From UBA7359 sp963976795 (GTDB taxonomy: Bacteria > Pseudomonadota > Gammaproteobacteria > Eutrophobiales > Eutrophobiaceae), in assembly GCA_963976795.1 (NCBI GenBank), contig CAXBLT010000003.1, positions 62,001-126,000 on the forward strand: DNA of 64,000 nucleotides, given 5' to 3'. The position numbers and the translations under genes are program-made. Shown here one piece after another: positions 7,668 to 16,860 of this stretch (its first letter is position 1; every line of letters begins with the position of its first letter). A model generated the notes under the pieces. The model saw only the letters and a program-made list of their open reading frames with translations. It was not told where the DNA came from and ran no database searches.

Positions 7668-7746
7668 TGTAACAGGCATGACCTCAATCAAGAGGCATAC
7701 TATACTTAACCCTTCATGCAAAAAATTTTAAATGTCAGGAGAAATT

Positions 7747-8373
7747 ATGAGAAAACAATTATTTAGCACGTTAATTATTATGTTTGCGCTAGGTGGATTG
7801 ACTCTCTCTGGTACAGCACAGGCCAGGATGAAGTGCTGGACCAATAACGAAGGGATACGAGAATGCGGCAACAAGATTCCACCTGAATTTGCACAAAAAG
7901 AATATCAGGAACTTGGCAAAGGCGGACTTGTGCGGGACAAAACTGAACGAGCCAAATCTGCGGAAGAACTGGCCGAAGCAAGAAAAGTTGAAAAAGAACA
8001 AGCCGATCAAGCAAAGCTTGATGCCGAAAAGAAAAAACAAGATCAAATACTTTTAGCAACTTTTAGTAATGTCGGCGATATTGAGAGAGCTCGTGATGAA
8101 CGCGTGACTGCACTGGAAGCTACAATAAAACTAACTCAGGCACGTAACGAAAAAATACAGCTTGATCTTAATAAACGTATTCAGACAGCAGCTAATGCAG
8201 AAAGAGCGGGCAGAACACCCCCCAAGGAATTGCTGAAAGATATCGAGTCTTTAAAACGTCAGACTAATAACAATAATACATTTATTAAAGGGAAACGTGC
8301 TGAACAAGAAGAGATTAAAAAAGCACACGCTCTTGATATAGCGCGTTTTAAAAAGCTTAAAGGAATAGAATAA
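7747..8373 (+). CDS. exported coiled-coil protein of unknown function
   Basis: The ATG at 7747 is preferred: CAGGAGAAATT is a good ribosome site, and the product then begins with a standard signal peptide ending TAQA (about residue 25). The mature part starts with a two-cysteine segment (MKCWTNNEGIRECGNKIPPEFAQ, residues about 27-49) resembling the DUF4124-type N-terminus. The rest, to residue 208, is highly charged Lys/Glu-rich coiled coil. Probably periplasmic. It ends directly against the convergent slmA stop with no intervening base. No function can be assigned. Confidence 0.75.
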   Translation: MRKQLFSTLIIMFALGGLTLSGTAQARMKCWTNNEGIRECGNKIPPEFAQKEYQELGKGGLVRDKTERAKSAEELAEARKVEKEQADQAKLDAEKKKQDQILLATFSNVGDIERARDERVTALEATIKLTQARNEKIQLDLNKRIQTAANAERAGRTPPKELLKDIESLKRQTNNNNTFIKGKRAEQEEIKKAHALDIARFKKLKGIE

Positions 8374-8964
8374 CTATCTAAACGAACCTGCTTTCAATGC
8401 AACCCACTGATCATCCCAGTGTTCAGTGGGTTTTTTTGTGAAAGAACTACGTACAAACTGTGACATCTTGCCTTCGGTGTAGGTCAGCATTTGATTAGCC
8501 ACAGCTTCTATATTGCTATTCGCTCGAGGCCCCTCTCCCAGGTTTGCTTCTCGTAAAACTTGTTTTAACTGAGTCTCCAGCCTTTCAAAAAACTGAACTA
8601 CTCGAGCATGTAAACGCTCGTTCTCTCCGAGTAACGCGTCTCCAATCAAAATACGCGTAATACCAGGGTTCCTCTCGGAAAAACCCAACATCAGCTGAAT
8701 AATCTTTTCGCAACGAACCGTTACGTCTGATTCATTATTGATAATCTTGTTAACCAGACCAAAGACTGATTCTTCTGCAAAATCAATCAAGGCTTCAAAC
8801 ATCTTTGCCTTGCTCGCAAAATGTCGATACAAAGCGGCCTCTGAAACCCCAACGGCACCAGCAAGACTTGCCGTTGTGATACGCAAGCCTGGATTTGTTT
8901 CCAATTCATGGGCCAACACTTCGAGGATTTGTTGGCGTCTGTTAGATTTGGTGTTCGTTGTCAT
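8374..8964 (-). CDS. slmA: nucleoid occlusion factor SlmA (TetR family)
   Basis: A 196-residue TetR-fold protein: N-terminal helix-turn-helix (ITTASLAGAVGVSEAALYRHFASKAKMFEALIDFAE, about residues 28-63) and an all-helical C-terminal domain. The HTH wording and the position in the pyrE-dut-coaBC neighbourhood identify SlmA, which binds dispersed chromosomal sites and antagonises FtsZ assembly over the nucleoid. Normal length (198 in E. coli). About 30 bases downstream of argB on the same strand. Confidence 0.9.
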   Translation of the reverse strand: MTTNTKSNRRQQILEVLAHELETNPGLRITTASLAGAVGVSEAALYRHFASKAKMFEALIDFAEESVFGLVNKIINNESDVTVRCEKIIQLMLGFSERNPGITRILIGDALLGENERLHARVVQFFERLETQLKQVLREANLGEGPRANSNIEAVANQMLTYTEGKMSQFVRSSFTKKPTEHWDDQWVALKAGSFR

Positions 8965-8993
8965 TTTGGCCTCATGGTTATGTAGCTGCGCGC

Positions 8994-9896
8994 TTATCTC
9001 TTATGCCCGTGAATTAAAGTACCAACTCCTACATCGGTAAGAATCTCCAGTAATACAGCATGCTCAACACGTCCATCAATAATATGTGATGACTTTACAC
9101 CCGCATGAACGGCATCTAATGCTGAACGTATTTTGGGCAACATACCACCGTGTATGACGCCTTCTTTAATCAAGTTATCAACTTCCTCAGCAGACAAACC
9201 CGTCAACACTTTACCATCCGCATCAAGCAAACCGGCGGTATTGGTCAGCATGATCAATTTTTCTGCGTTTAAGACTTCAGCAATCTTGCCAGCAACGAGA
9301 TCGGCATTAATGTTGTAAGACTGACCTTCTGCATCGACACCAACTGGCGCGATCACCGGAATAAAGTCGCCTTTTATCAACAAATCGACAACCGCTGTAT
9401 CAATACTATCGACCTCACCAACATGGCCTATATCGATAATTTCTGGTGCTTCAAGCTCTGGGCTATTTCGTTTAAACACCATTTTTTTCGCTCGAATGAG
9501 TTCACCATCCTTACCACTTAATCCAACAGCATTACCACCATGGCGGTTAATCAGGTTTACAATCTCTTTGTTGACCAAACCACCCAAGACCATTTCTACG
9601 ATATCCATGGTCTCGTTATCGGTAACTCGCATGCCTTCAACAAACTCTGTTTTCTTACCCAGCTTTTCCAGCAACTTGCCTATTTGTGGCCCGCCACCAT
9701 GTACTAATACCGGGTTCATACCGACCAGTTTCATCAAGACAACATCTCGTGCAAAGCCTGACTTAAGTTGATCATCAGACATGGCGTTACCACCATATTT
9801 GATAACGATTGTTTTGCCGCTGAATCGCTTTATATAAGGCAATGCCTCTGTTAAAACTTCAGCGATATAAGCCGGATTTTTATGTGATTCTGACAT
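8994..9896 (-). CDS. argB: acetylglutamate kinase
   Basis: A 300-residue amino-acid kinase phosphorylating N-acetyl-L-glutamate in arginine synthesis. The nucleotide/substrate motifs KYGGNAM (about residue 34), VHGGGPQIG (about 65) and the C-terminal GGMLPKI (around 240) are intact. An N-terminal helix (YIAEVLTEALPYIKRFSGKT) of the type found in arginine-inhibited hexameric enzymes is present, so feedback control by arginine is likely. Follows algC with an 80-base gap, the order seen in Pseudomonas. Confidence 0.95.
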   Translation of the reverse strand: MSESHKNPAYIAEVLTEALPYIKRFSGKTIVIKYGGNAMSDDQLKSGFARDVVLMKLVGMNPVLVHGGGPQIGKLLEKLGKKTEFVEGMRVTDNETMDIVEMVLGGLVNKEIVNLINRHGGNAVGLSGKDGELIRAKKMVFKRNSPELEAPEIIDIGHVGEVDSIDTAVVDLLIKGDFIPVIAPVGVDAEGQSYNINADLVAGKIAEVLNAEKLIMLTNTAGLLDADGKVLTGLSAEEVDNLIKEGVIHGGMLPKIRSALDAVHAGVKSSHIIDGRVEHAVLLEILTDVGVGTLIHGHKR

Positions 9897-9974
9897 TATA
9901 TATTATTTAGTAAGCACAAATTCTGAGCGCATAAAGACTACTTAAAACTGTTGGCTTGCATTTAGTTCAAACCG

Positions 9975-12500
9975 TTAAAATGGCAAATCAACAGGTATGA
10001 TGAGCTGAATCGCTGCACGAAACTCAGACTTAATCCGTTCGAGCGCGGCTTCATTTTCACCTTCAAACCTCAAGATAATATTAGGCGATGTATTTGATGG
10101 TCTGGCCAAGCCCCAACCATCGCTATATTCAATACGCAATCCATCGATATCGCTTATTTCTGCCCCTGACACAGTCATCTTATCGATCAGCTCCTCCATA
10201 AAACCAACATGTTGATCTTCAGGTAAAGGCACCCGTAACTCCGGTGTTGAGATACCTTCAGGCAATTCTGCAAATAATTCAGTTGGCGTTTCTTTCGCAT
10301 TTGTAAATATCTCGATAAAACGCGCAGCGGTATAAAGTGCATCATCAAAACCATACCAACGCTCTTTAAAAAAGATATGGCCACTCAATTCGCCGGCCAA
10401 TGGTGCATCGACTTCTTTCATTTTGTTTTTGATAAATGAGTGTCCCGTCTTCCACATCAGCGGTACACCACCATTAGACTCAATAATAGATTTAAGATAA
10501 CGACTACATTTAACATCAAAGATAATATTGGCCCCCTGGTTACGCGAAAGCACATCTTTGGCTAATAACATAAGTTGGCGATCAGGCCAGATAATATTTC
10601 CCTCAGCATCAACTAACCCTAAACGGTCGCCATCACCATCAAAGGCAAAACCAACATCAGCACCTTCTGCTTTAACTTTATCAACAAGGTCCTTGAGATT
10701 TTCAGGCTGGCTAGGATCAGGGTGATGATTTGGAAACTTACCGTCTATATCACAATATAGTTCTATAACGTCGTGCCCAATGGCATTCAGTAATTGCGGC
10801 GCCAAGGTCCCCGCGACACCATTACCGCAATCGACAACTATCTTTAATGAAGAGCCTAATGCAACAGGTATGTCTTCTGTTATTCGGCGAACATAATCCG
10901 CAGAGATATCAGCATGACGAATATCTCCTTGACCAACAGCATGCTCACCAGAAATAGTTCGGTGTTGGATCTCCTTAATATCATCTCCACTAAGCGTATT
11001 ACCGCCCAACATAATCTTGAGGCCATTATATTCGGCAGCATTATGGCTGCCAGTGATCATCACACCGCTACCGGTTTCTAAATGATGTGTAGCAAAATAG
11101 AGCACGGGCGTTGGCACCATGCCGATATCAATCACGTCTCTACCAGTACTTGTCAGACCTTTAATCAACGCCTCACATAAGGCTGGACTTGAATCTCTAC
11201 CGTCTCTGGCAACGACAATCCCCTGCTGACCTCGCTCGTGTGCCATTGAGCCTATCGCTCTGGCAATTTCATATACAGCAGACTCTGTTAACGTATCGCC
11301 AACAACACCGCGAATATCGTAAGCACGAAAAATTACCGGAGCTATTTGCGGTTGCTCTGGTTCGCTTGGTGTGTTTTCTTCTGGATCAGCAGTGATGTCT
11401 ATTGTATCAGCTTGATCTGTTGCCTCTGCTGCTGCTTCGGACTGATCCGGTGGCACAGCAATCATCGTTGCATCGTCCGTATTGATCCCTTGTGATAGTG
11501 GTTTTAGATTTGCAGTAATTCTGTCCGCTTTCGGCAGATGAGGAATTAATTGCTCAGCACCGGCATGTGCACCTTCCGCAATGGCACGAACAGCACCCTC
11601 ATAAGTAAGGAGATCGCCTTCGCCTTCTGAGGACGAGGATCCTTTTTTAAGCAAAACAAAATAAACGCCCCCACCAATGATTAATAACGCAAGGATGATT
11701 AAAATTATCGGTATACTTGATGAGGATGACCCACCATCTGGCATGAGAGACGCGCTTCCTGACCAATAAGCGATTATCCAACGCGTGTCATTAACACTCA
11801 CTGTAGTTGCAGCCCCATGCTTTTGGCTCTCGTCTCCAATTTTGGCCAAGATCAAGGTCTTTCCCGCAGCACGTTGGGTTAATTCGGCATAGCCATCTTC
11901 TAATTCAATACCTTGAAAAAGATCATCGAACAAACTAACGTCCAGGCTCAGGTGTAATAAACCGATCAATTCAAATGCATTGTTAACGACACGTTCAATC
12001 ATCACAACGTGTTGGTTGAGCGCACCAAACAAATGGACTTCCGTATTAATCTGACTCGTTGTCTCTGCCTTGTTAAGCATATCTAACGAGGCGTAACTCA
12101 ATGGAGGAATCTCTCCATCATTTAGCGGGTACACACCTGGTTTTAAATAACGCAGCTTCAAGGCTTGATCAAATGACGGTTCTTTTTCTGCAGCTGCAGC
12201 ATCCAATGTCGTTGCATCAGGGTTTTGTTTAAAAAGCTCAATAGTCTGCGCATCCTTCGCCAATGCCGCGAGTTTCTCTTTTGTCTGTTCCAGATTCTGT
12301 TGAACACTTGCCGCAATATTCCTCGCAACAACATCCCTGGCTTCGAGCTCTTCTTTTTCAGCACTCGCCGACAGACTTGAGAACACTTTCCAGCCACCGC
12401 CAGCCAGAAGCAAAAATACCAGGACGGACACAGATATAATCACCGCCTTTCTGACAGTGCGTCGACTAAACCGACGATTAGTAACCGGACCATCAACCAT
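9975..12500 (-). CDS. algC: phosphomannomutase/phosphoglucomutase with membrane-anchored periplasmic N-terminal domain
   Basis: An 841-residue, two-part protein. Residues 1-385: TM helix about 19-37, a region to about 262 expected outside the membrane, a second TM helix about 263-284, then an acidic linker. From about 388 (VIFRAYDIRG) it is a complete alpha-D-phosphohexomutase: catalytic Ser485 in TGSHN, metal loop DGDGDR at 621-626, and RPSNTSP near the end. It interconverts mannose-6-P/mannose-1-P and glucose-6-P/glucose-1-P for LPS and exopolysaccharide precursors. Pseudomonas AlgC also has a long membrane-anchored form in the same dut-algC-argB order. Overlaps dut by 8 bases. What the extracytoplasmic domain senses or binds is unknown. 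Confidence 0.92.
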   Translation of the reverse strand: MVDGPVTNRRFSRRTVRKAVIISVSVLVFLLLAGGGWKVFSSLSASAEKEELEARDVVARNIAASVQQNLEQTKEKLAALAKDAQTIELFKQNPDATTLDAAAAEKEPSFDQALKLRYLKPGVYPLNDGEIPPLSYASLDMLNKAETTSQINTEVHLFGALNQHVVMIERVVNNAFELIGLLHLSLDVSLFDDLFQGIELEDGYAELTQRAAGKTLILAKIGDESQKHGAATTVSVNDTRWIIAYWSGSASLMPDGGSSSSSIPIILIILALLIIGGGVYFVLLKKGSSSSEGEGDLLTYEGAVRAIAEGAHAGAEQLIPHLPKADRITANLKPLSQGINTDDATMIAVPPDQSEAAAEATDQADTIDITADPEENTPSEPEQPQIAPVIFRAYDIRGVVGDTLTESAVYEIARAIGSMAHERGQQGIVVARDGRDSSPALCEALIKGLTSTGRDVIDIGMVPTPVLYFATHHLETGSGVMITGSHNAAEYNGLKIMLGGNTLSGDDIKEIQHRTISGEHAVGQGDIRHADISADYVRRITEDIPVALGSSLKIVVDCGNGVAGTLAPQLLNAIGHDVIELYCDIDGKFPNHHPDPSQPENLKDLVDKVKAEGADVGFAFDGDGDRLGLVDAEGNIIWPDRQLMLLAKDVLSRNQGANIIFDVKCSRYLKSIIESNGGVPLMWKTGHSFIKNKMKEVDAPLAGELSGHIFFKERWYGFDDALYTAARFIEIFTNAKETPTELFAELPEGISTPELRVPLPEDQHVGFMEELIDKMTVSGAEISDIDGLRIEYSDGWGLARPSNTSPNIILRFEGENEAALERIKSEFRAAIQLIIPVDLPF

Positions 12501-12975
12501 TAATCTTCTCCCCTAAATCCTGCGACACGCCCGTGTGACCAAAACCACCGTCACCTCTCATTGTCTCTGTAAATGAATCAACAAACTCAAAGTCTGCTTG
12601 TACGACTGGCACTATAACCATTTGCGCAATCCGATCTCCGGGGTTAATGGTGAATTCTGTAACGCCTCTATTCCAACACGAAACAAAAATCTCTCCCTGA
12701 TAATCTGAGTCGATTAAACCAGTCAGGTTTCCAAGAACAATACCATGTTTATGGCCTAGTCCGGAGCGCGGTAACAAAACTGCTGCATAGGCATTATCCG
12801 CGATATGAATAGCAAACCCGGCAGGTATTAGCACAGTTTCACCAGGCCCTATTCGCAAGGCAACATCCAGACACGCGCACAAGTCGAGCCCAGCCGAACC
12901 TGATGTAGCATATTCCGGCATAGGAAATTCATTGCCTAAGCGGTTATCAATGAGTTTTATTAATATTTTTTTCAT
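12493..12975 (-). CDS. dut: dUTP pyrophosphatase
   Basis: Read from the ATG at 12975 (160 residues, MKKILIKLIDNRLGNEFPMP); a TTG 15 bases earlier is less typical. The trimeric dUTPase motifs are in order: ATSGSAGLDL (motif 1), PRSGLGHKHGI (2), GLIDSDYQGE (3), GDRIAQMVIVPV (4) and a C-terminal GDGGFGHTG (5). It removes dUTP and supplies dUMP for thymidylate. Overlaps the coaBC 3' end by 29 bases and algC by 8, so translation is coupled across the three genes. Confidence 0.96.
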   Translation of the reverse strand: MKKILIKLIDNRLGNEFPMPEYATSGSAGLDLCACLDVALRIGPGETVLIPAGFAIHIADNAYAAVLLPRSGLGHKHGIVLGNLTGLIDSDYQGEIFVSCWNRGVTEFTINPGDRIAQMVIVPVVQADFEFVDSFTETMRGDGGFGHTGVSQDLGEKING

Positions 12976-14161
12976 TATATTGATCAGCAATAAGAGTTAT
13001 CAATGTCCTCGCAAGCCTGGTTTTTGATGCCTTTTGTAATTGTTTATATTCAGCTCCCCAAAACACCGTCAAGGCATTCATCTCTGAATCAAAACCGAGG
13101 TCTTCTCCGACCTGATTCGCCGCAATCATATCAAGCTTTTTAGTTCTCAATTTTGACTGGGCATTTGATTCCAGGTTTTCTGTCTCCGCGGCAAACCCTA
13201 CTGTGAACGGCGGACTATTTAAGGCGGCGACTTCTGCAAGGATATCAGGGTTTTTCTGCAAGCTTAATTCATATGAGTCACTAGATTTTTTTATCTTCTG
13301 CTCAGCTATCGTTTGCAAGCTGTAATCTGCAACCGCAGCTGCCGAGACAAATATATCGGTGTTACTGATCTTTTGCATTACGGCACTATACATTTCTGCA
13401 GCTGATGTCACTTTTATAAGATCGGCTCGATCTGGCGCTGATAAATTAACCGGTCCAGAAATAAGAGAAACCTCAGCACCTGCCTCAATCGCCGCCATGG
13501 CAACCGCGTAGCCCATGCGTCCAGAACTACGATTGCTTATATAACGCACAGGATCAATAGCCTCTCGCGTCGGCCCCGCAGTAACCAACAACCTGGACCC
13601 GCTCAGAAGATTCGTCTCAAAAGATTTCGCAGCCAGTGAAGCTATTTCTTCTGCTTCTAACATCCGCCCGGGGCCATTCTCGCCACAGGCTTGATCACCC
13701 TCTGCCGGACCAATTACAGCGACTCCCCGTGCCTTTATTTTTTCTATATTTTCCTGTGTTGCTGAATTTAGCCACATTTGTTGATTCATGGCTGGAGCAA
13801 GCATTACTGGACTGCTTGTAGCCAAACATAAGGTGCTCAAGAGGTCTTCCGCAAAGCCATTTGAATATCTGGCGATAAAGTTGGCACTCGCCGGCGCCAC
13901 CAAAACCAAATCCGCCCATCTGGCCAAGTCGATATGGCCCATTGCAGATTCAGTCTCCCGATCCAACAATTCTGTATGCACTGGTTTGCCTGATAAAGCC
14001 TGCAACGTCAGCGGCGTAATAAACTCACAGGCATTTCGCGTCATCACAACACGCACATCCGCATCATGTTGTCGTAACAAGCGCAAAAGCACAGCCGCCT
14101 TATAGGCCGCGATACCCCCAGTGATACCTAATAAGATTCGTTTTCCAGTTAATTGATACAT
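12947..14161 (-). CDS. coaBC: bifunctional phosphopantothenoylcysteine decarboxylase / phosphopantothenate-cysteine ligase
   Basis: A 404-residue fusion for two steps of coenzyme A synthesis. N-terminal FMN-dependent CoaC (GKRILLGITGGIAAYKA; APAMNQQMW; the active-site Cys in GDQACGENGPGRM) to about residue 185, then CoaB with AGPTREAIDPVRYISNRSSG and AAAVADY, using CTP. First gene of the minus-strand coaBC-dut-algC-argB-slmA run. The divergent radC starts 96 bases away. Confidence 0.95.
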   Translation of the reverse strand: MYQLTGKRILLGITGGIAAYKAAVLLRLLRQHDADVRVVMTRNACEFITPLTLQALSGKPVHTELLDRETESAMGHIDLARWADLVLVAPASANFIARYSNGFAEDLLSTLCLATSSPVMLAPAMNQQMWLNSATQENIEKIKARGVAVIGPAEGDQACGENGPGRMLEAEEIASLAAKSFETNLLSGSRLLVTAGPTREAIDPVRYISNRSSGRMGYAVAMAAIEAGAEVSLISGPVNLSAPDRADLIKVTSAAEMYSAVMQKISNTDIFVSAAAVADYSLQTIAEQKIKKSSDSYELSLQKNPDILAEVAALNSPPFTVGFAAETENLESNAQSKLRTKKLDMIAANQVGEDLGFDSEMNALTVFWGAEYKQLQKASKTRLARTLITLIADQYNEKNINKTH

Positions 14162-14256
14162 ATATTTTTGATTTTACATTATTATTGTTTCAATTGGCGT
14201 ACAGATTAAGCATGTACTCACACACAGTAGGCATATTTTAAATAACAAGGAGCGTT

Positions 14257-14934
14257 ATGATGTCGATTTCTAGCTGGCCGATCAACGAAAGACCCCGAGA
14301 AAAACTACTGGAAAAAGGACCAAGCGCCCTATCGGATGCCGAAATTCTTTCCATTTTCCTTAGAACAGGCCGCGAAGGCTTATCTGCGCTGGATCTCGCT
14401 AGAGAGCTTTTAGATAAGCATCAAGGCCTACGCCAACTCATTGATGCCGATCAGAAAGAGCTTTGTCAGACAAAAGGTTTTGGTGCCGTTAAATATGTAC
14501 AAATAATCGCTGCACTAGAGTTGGGCCGACGCTACTTACAAGCAGAACTAGAAACAGGTGACGCCTTTACCAACCCTGAACAAACGCGAGATTTTCTGAC
14601 ATTGAAGCTTCGCGCCTACCCCTACGAGGTGTTTGCCTGCCTATATCTTGATAATCGGCACCGCTTGCTCAGTTTTGACGAACTTTTTCGAGGCACCATC
14701 GATAGCGCTCAGGTCCATGCTCGCGAAGTGGTTCGATCAGCCTTGAAGTACAATGCAGCAGCGGTGATTTTGGCGCATAATCACCCGTCTGGCGAGGCAG
14801 AACCCAGCCAATCGGATATTAATTTAACGCAGGAGTTAAAAAAAGCGCTCGATCTGATAGATGTTCGAGTGCTGGATCACCTGATTATTGGCAATGGTAC
14901 TGCGATTTCATTTGCGGAACGTGGGCTCTTATAG
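14257..14934 (+). CDS. radC: RadC family JAB/JAMM protein (UPF0758)
   Basis: A 225-residue protein with an N-terminal helix-hairpin-helix part (ALSDAEILSIFLRTG, LCQTKGFG) and a C-terminal JAMM metalloprotease-fold domain. The motif HNHPSGEAEPSQSD gives H174, H176 and D187 as zinc ligands. AAGGAGCG is a good ribosome site. Its old role in radiation repair is not well supported experimentally; the biochemical function of chromosomal RadC is unsettled. Placed between coaBC and rpmB as in many gammaproteobacteria. Confidence 0.92.
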   Translation: MMSISSWPINERPREKLLEKGPSALSDAEILSIFLRTGREGLSALDLARELLDKHQGLRQLIDADQKELCQTKGFGAVKYVQIIAALELGRRYLQAELETGDAFTNPEQTRDFLTLKLRAYPYEVFACLYLDNRHRLLSFDELFRGTIDSAQVHAREVVRSALKYNAAAVILAHNHPSGEAEPSQSDINLTQELKKALDLIDVRVLDHLIIGNGTAISFAERGLL

Positions 14935-15031
14935 AACAATTTAGTGATCGAATAACGACCAAATGCTTGGATTCGGGATTTAATACATGTACAATCCGCG
15001 CTCTTTTTTATTGTGAATGACGAGAAAAACC

Positions 15032-15271
15032 ATGTCACGAGTATGTGAAGTAACGGGCAAAGCCCCAATGGTCGGGAACAATGTTTCCCATGCCAATAAC
15101 AAGACAAAACGCCGTTTTCTGCCAAACTTGCAGTCACGCCGATTTTGGATAGAAAGCGAAAGCCGCTGGGTCAGATTACGCGTCAGCAAAAAAGGCTTAC
15201 GTATTATCGACAAAAAAGGCATTGAAGAAGTCCTGGCTGATATCAAAGCCCGTAACAAAGTAGCGGCCTGA
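15032..15271 (+). CDS. rpmB: 50S ribosomal protein L28
   Basis: Start set at the ATG at 15032 (MSRVCEVTGKAP), the conserved N-terminus; an in-frame ATG at 15017 would add five residues. The product is 79 residues with SHANNKTKRRFLPNLQ and the C-terminal RVIDKKGI-type segment (RIIDKKGIEEVLADI). Followed 11 bases later by rpmG, the standard rpmB-rpmG pair. Confidence 0.95.
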   Translation: MSRVCEVTGKAPMVGNNVSHANNKTKRRFLPNLQSRRFWIESESRWVRLRVSKKGLRIIDKKGIEEVLADIKARNKVAA

Positions 15272-15282
15272 GGGAAATAACT

Positions 15283-15438
15283 ATGCGCGATAAAATAAAA
15301 CTCGTCTCATCTGCGGAAACAGGTCATTTCTACACCACGACCAAGAATAAACGAACCATGCCGGACAAAATGGAAATCAAGAAGTACGATCCAGTCGTTC
15401 GGAAACACGTTATCTATAAAGAAGCCAAAATTAAATAA
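15283..15438 (+). CDS. rpmG: 50S ribosomal protein L33
   Basis: A 51-residue protein reading MRDKIKLVSSAETGHFYTTT and ending VIYKEAKIK. GAGGGAAATAACT upstream gives the ribosome site. It has no cysteines, so it is the zinc-independent form of L33. A strong terminator follows at once. Confidence 0.95.
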   Translation: MRDKIKLVSSAETGHFYTTTKNKRTMPDKMEIKKYDPVVRKHVIYKEAKIK

Positions 15439-15440
15439 AA

Positions 15441-15463
15441 AAAGCGCCAGTAGGCGCTTTTTT
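15441..15463 (+). terminator. Rho-independent terminator of rpmB-rpmG
   Basis: Stem AAAGCGCC, loop AGTA, GGCGCTTT, followed by a T run. It starts three bases past the rpmG stop and could also act on the convergent desaturase transcript. Confidence 0.92.
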
Positions 15464-15506
15464 TATGTCCACGAAAGATTCAAAAACAACGTTACAAATA
15501 AGGAAC

Positions 15507-16691
15507 TCAAACTGGAATAGGCTGCTGCAAGGTATAGCCCCTTATATTTCTCGAAAATTCCTCCAGCGCTTCTATCCCGGTTTCTTCTGCTTGTCGACAC
15601 CACTCCTGTAAATTATGTACTAGAGATTCATGCGTGGCAGTTTTTTCCTGCCAGATTTCTTGTAAGCTTTGCTTAAATTTGTAGACCTCATTCAATGTGT
15701 CACTATGCGCGAGAATACGCTCTAATCGCTGGCGCGCATTTGAATCCAGAAGTGTATCTGCCCGGCTTATTAGCTTCTTGCCTCGGCGTAATAATTTCTT
15801 CCCCCTTACATTTGCTTTACGCATTTCATCTTTATACACATCACCGACCACTTCATGAGCATAATCAGACATTACATGCCAGCGATTAGAAATAACCGCA
15901 CTAACGGTGTCATAATCAATCAAGGAATTTTCACTATTAAACTGTGGTGTCGGCGCAAGTTTTTTTACCTTTGCTAAACCTGCTGCACTTAACAGGCGTA
16001 TATATTGCCAACCAAGATCGAATTCCCAGCGTTTGTTAGAAAACTTTGCCGAACTGGCAAAGGCATGATGATTATTATGTAGCTCTTCACCACCAATAAA
16101 GACACCAACAGGGATAATATTGGTGGAGGCATCGGCAGACTCAAAGTTGCGATATCCGTACCAATGGCCAACGCCATTGATAACGCCTGCTGCAAAAAAG
16201 GGTATCCAGGCCATTTGTATCGCCCATATTGAGATACCTAACACACCAAATAATGAAAAATTGATGAAAAACAGGCAGCCAATACCGAGAAAGGTAAATT
16301 TGCTATAGAGGTTTCGTTCAATCCAGTCATCAGGGGTCTCGTGCCCATATCTATCCAGGGTTTCTTGCCGCTTTGTTTCGCCACGATACAGTTCAACCCC
16401 TTCCCATAGAACTTTGTTAATACCATGGACTACCGGGCTATGCGGGTCGTCTTCAGTTTCGACCTTGGCATGGTGTTTACGATGCACGGCAACCCATTCT
16501 TTCGTGCCCATAGCCGTTGTTAACCATAGCCAAAAACGAAAAAAATGACTAATAAGTGGGTGTAGCTCAAGTGCATGATGTGCTTGATACCGATGCAGGT
16601 AGATCGTAACCGAGGCAATTGTAATGTGAGTCAAACCAAGAACCACCAAAATATAAGCCCACCAAGGCAAACCCACCAAACCATTAAGCAT
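15507..16691 (-). CDS. membrane fatty acid desaturase (acyl-CoA/delta-9 type)
   Basis: A 394-residue di-iron desaturase with the three histidine boxes of the class: HRYQAH (33-38), HRKHH (70-74) and HNNHH (205-209). Four hydrophobic helices lie around residues 8-32, 48-62, 133-155 and 155-175. The C-terminal 150 residues form a charged helical tail (KKLLRRGKKL, RQRLERILAHSD) seen in the Pseudomonas DesA-like group. It inserts a double bond into membrane acyl chains with O2, adjusting fluidity. Single gene; divergent from the ABC cluster. Confidence 0.9.
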   Translation of the reverse strand: MLNGLVGLPWWAYILVVLGLTHITIASVTIYLHRYQAHHALELHPLISHFFRFWLWLTTAMGTKEWVAVHRKHHAKVETEDDPHSPVVHGINKVLWEGVELYRGETKRQETLDRYGHETPDDWIERNLYSKFTFLGIGCLFFINFSLFGVLGISIWAIQMAWIPFFAAGVINGVGHWYGYRNFESADASTNIIPVGVFIGGEELHNNHHAFASSAKFSNKRWEFDLGWQYIRLLSAAGLAKVKKLAPTPQFNSENSLIDYDTVSAVISNRWHVMSDYAHEVVGDVYKDEMRKANVRGKKLLRRGKKLISRADTLLDSNARQRLERILAHSDTLNEVYKFKQSLQEIWQEKTATHESLVHNLQEWCRQAEETGIEALEEFSRNIRGYTLQQPIPV

Positions 16692-16860
16692 ATTTCAAAA
16701 CCTCATTATTTTAATATTGGATCCATCTTAAATTATCCTAGTGTAGCTAACATATCCTGTCTTTTTCATTATTTTGTCAATTAGCATTATTTCTTGTCTC
16801 ATTGGTGTTCTTCGGAAAGGGGCTTGCAAGTTATGGCGTAATAAGAATAATAGCTGCGCA

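Noticed and set aside
7678..7698. Hairpin ATGACCTC/GAGGCAT after pyrE as a terminator
   Set aside because: The stem is short and bulged, and no T run follows.
16774..16860. A 29-residue N-terminal extension of the GldA-like ATPase
   Set aside because: The added residues lie before the conserved ABC start and look like translated promoter DNA; the ATG at 16861 fits the family.
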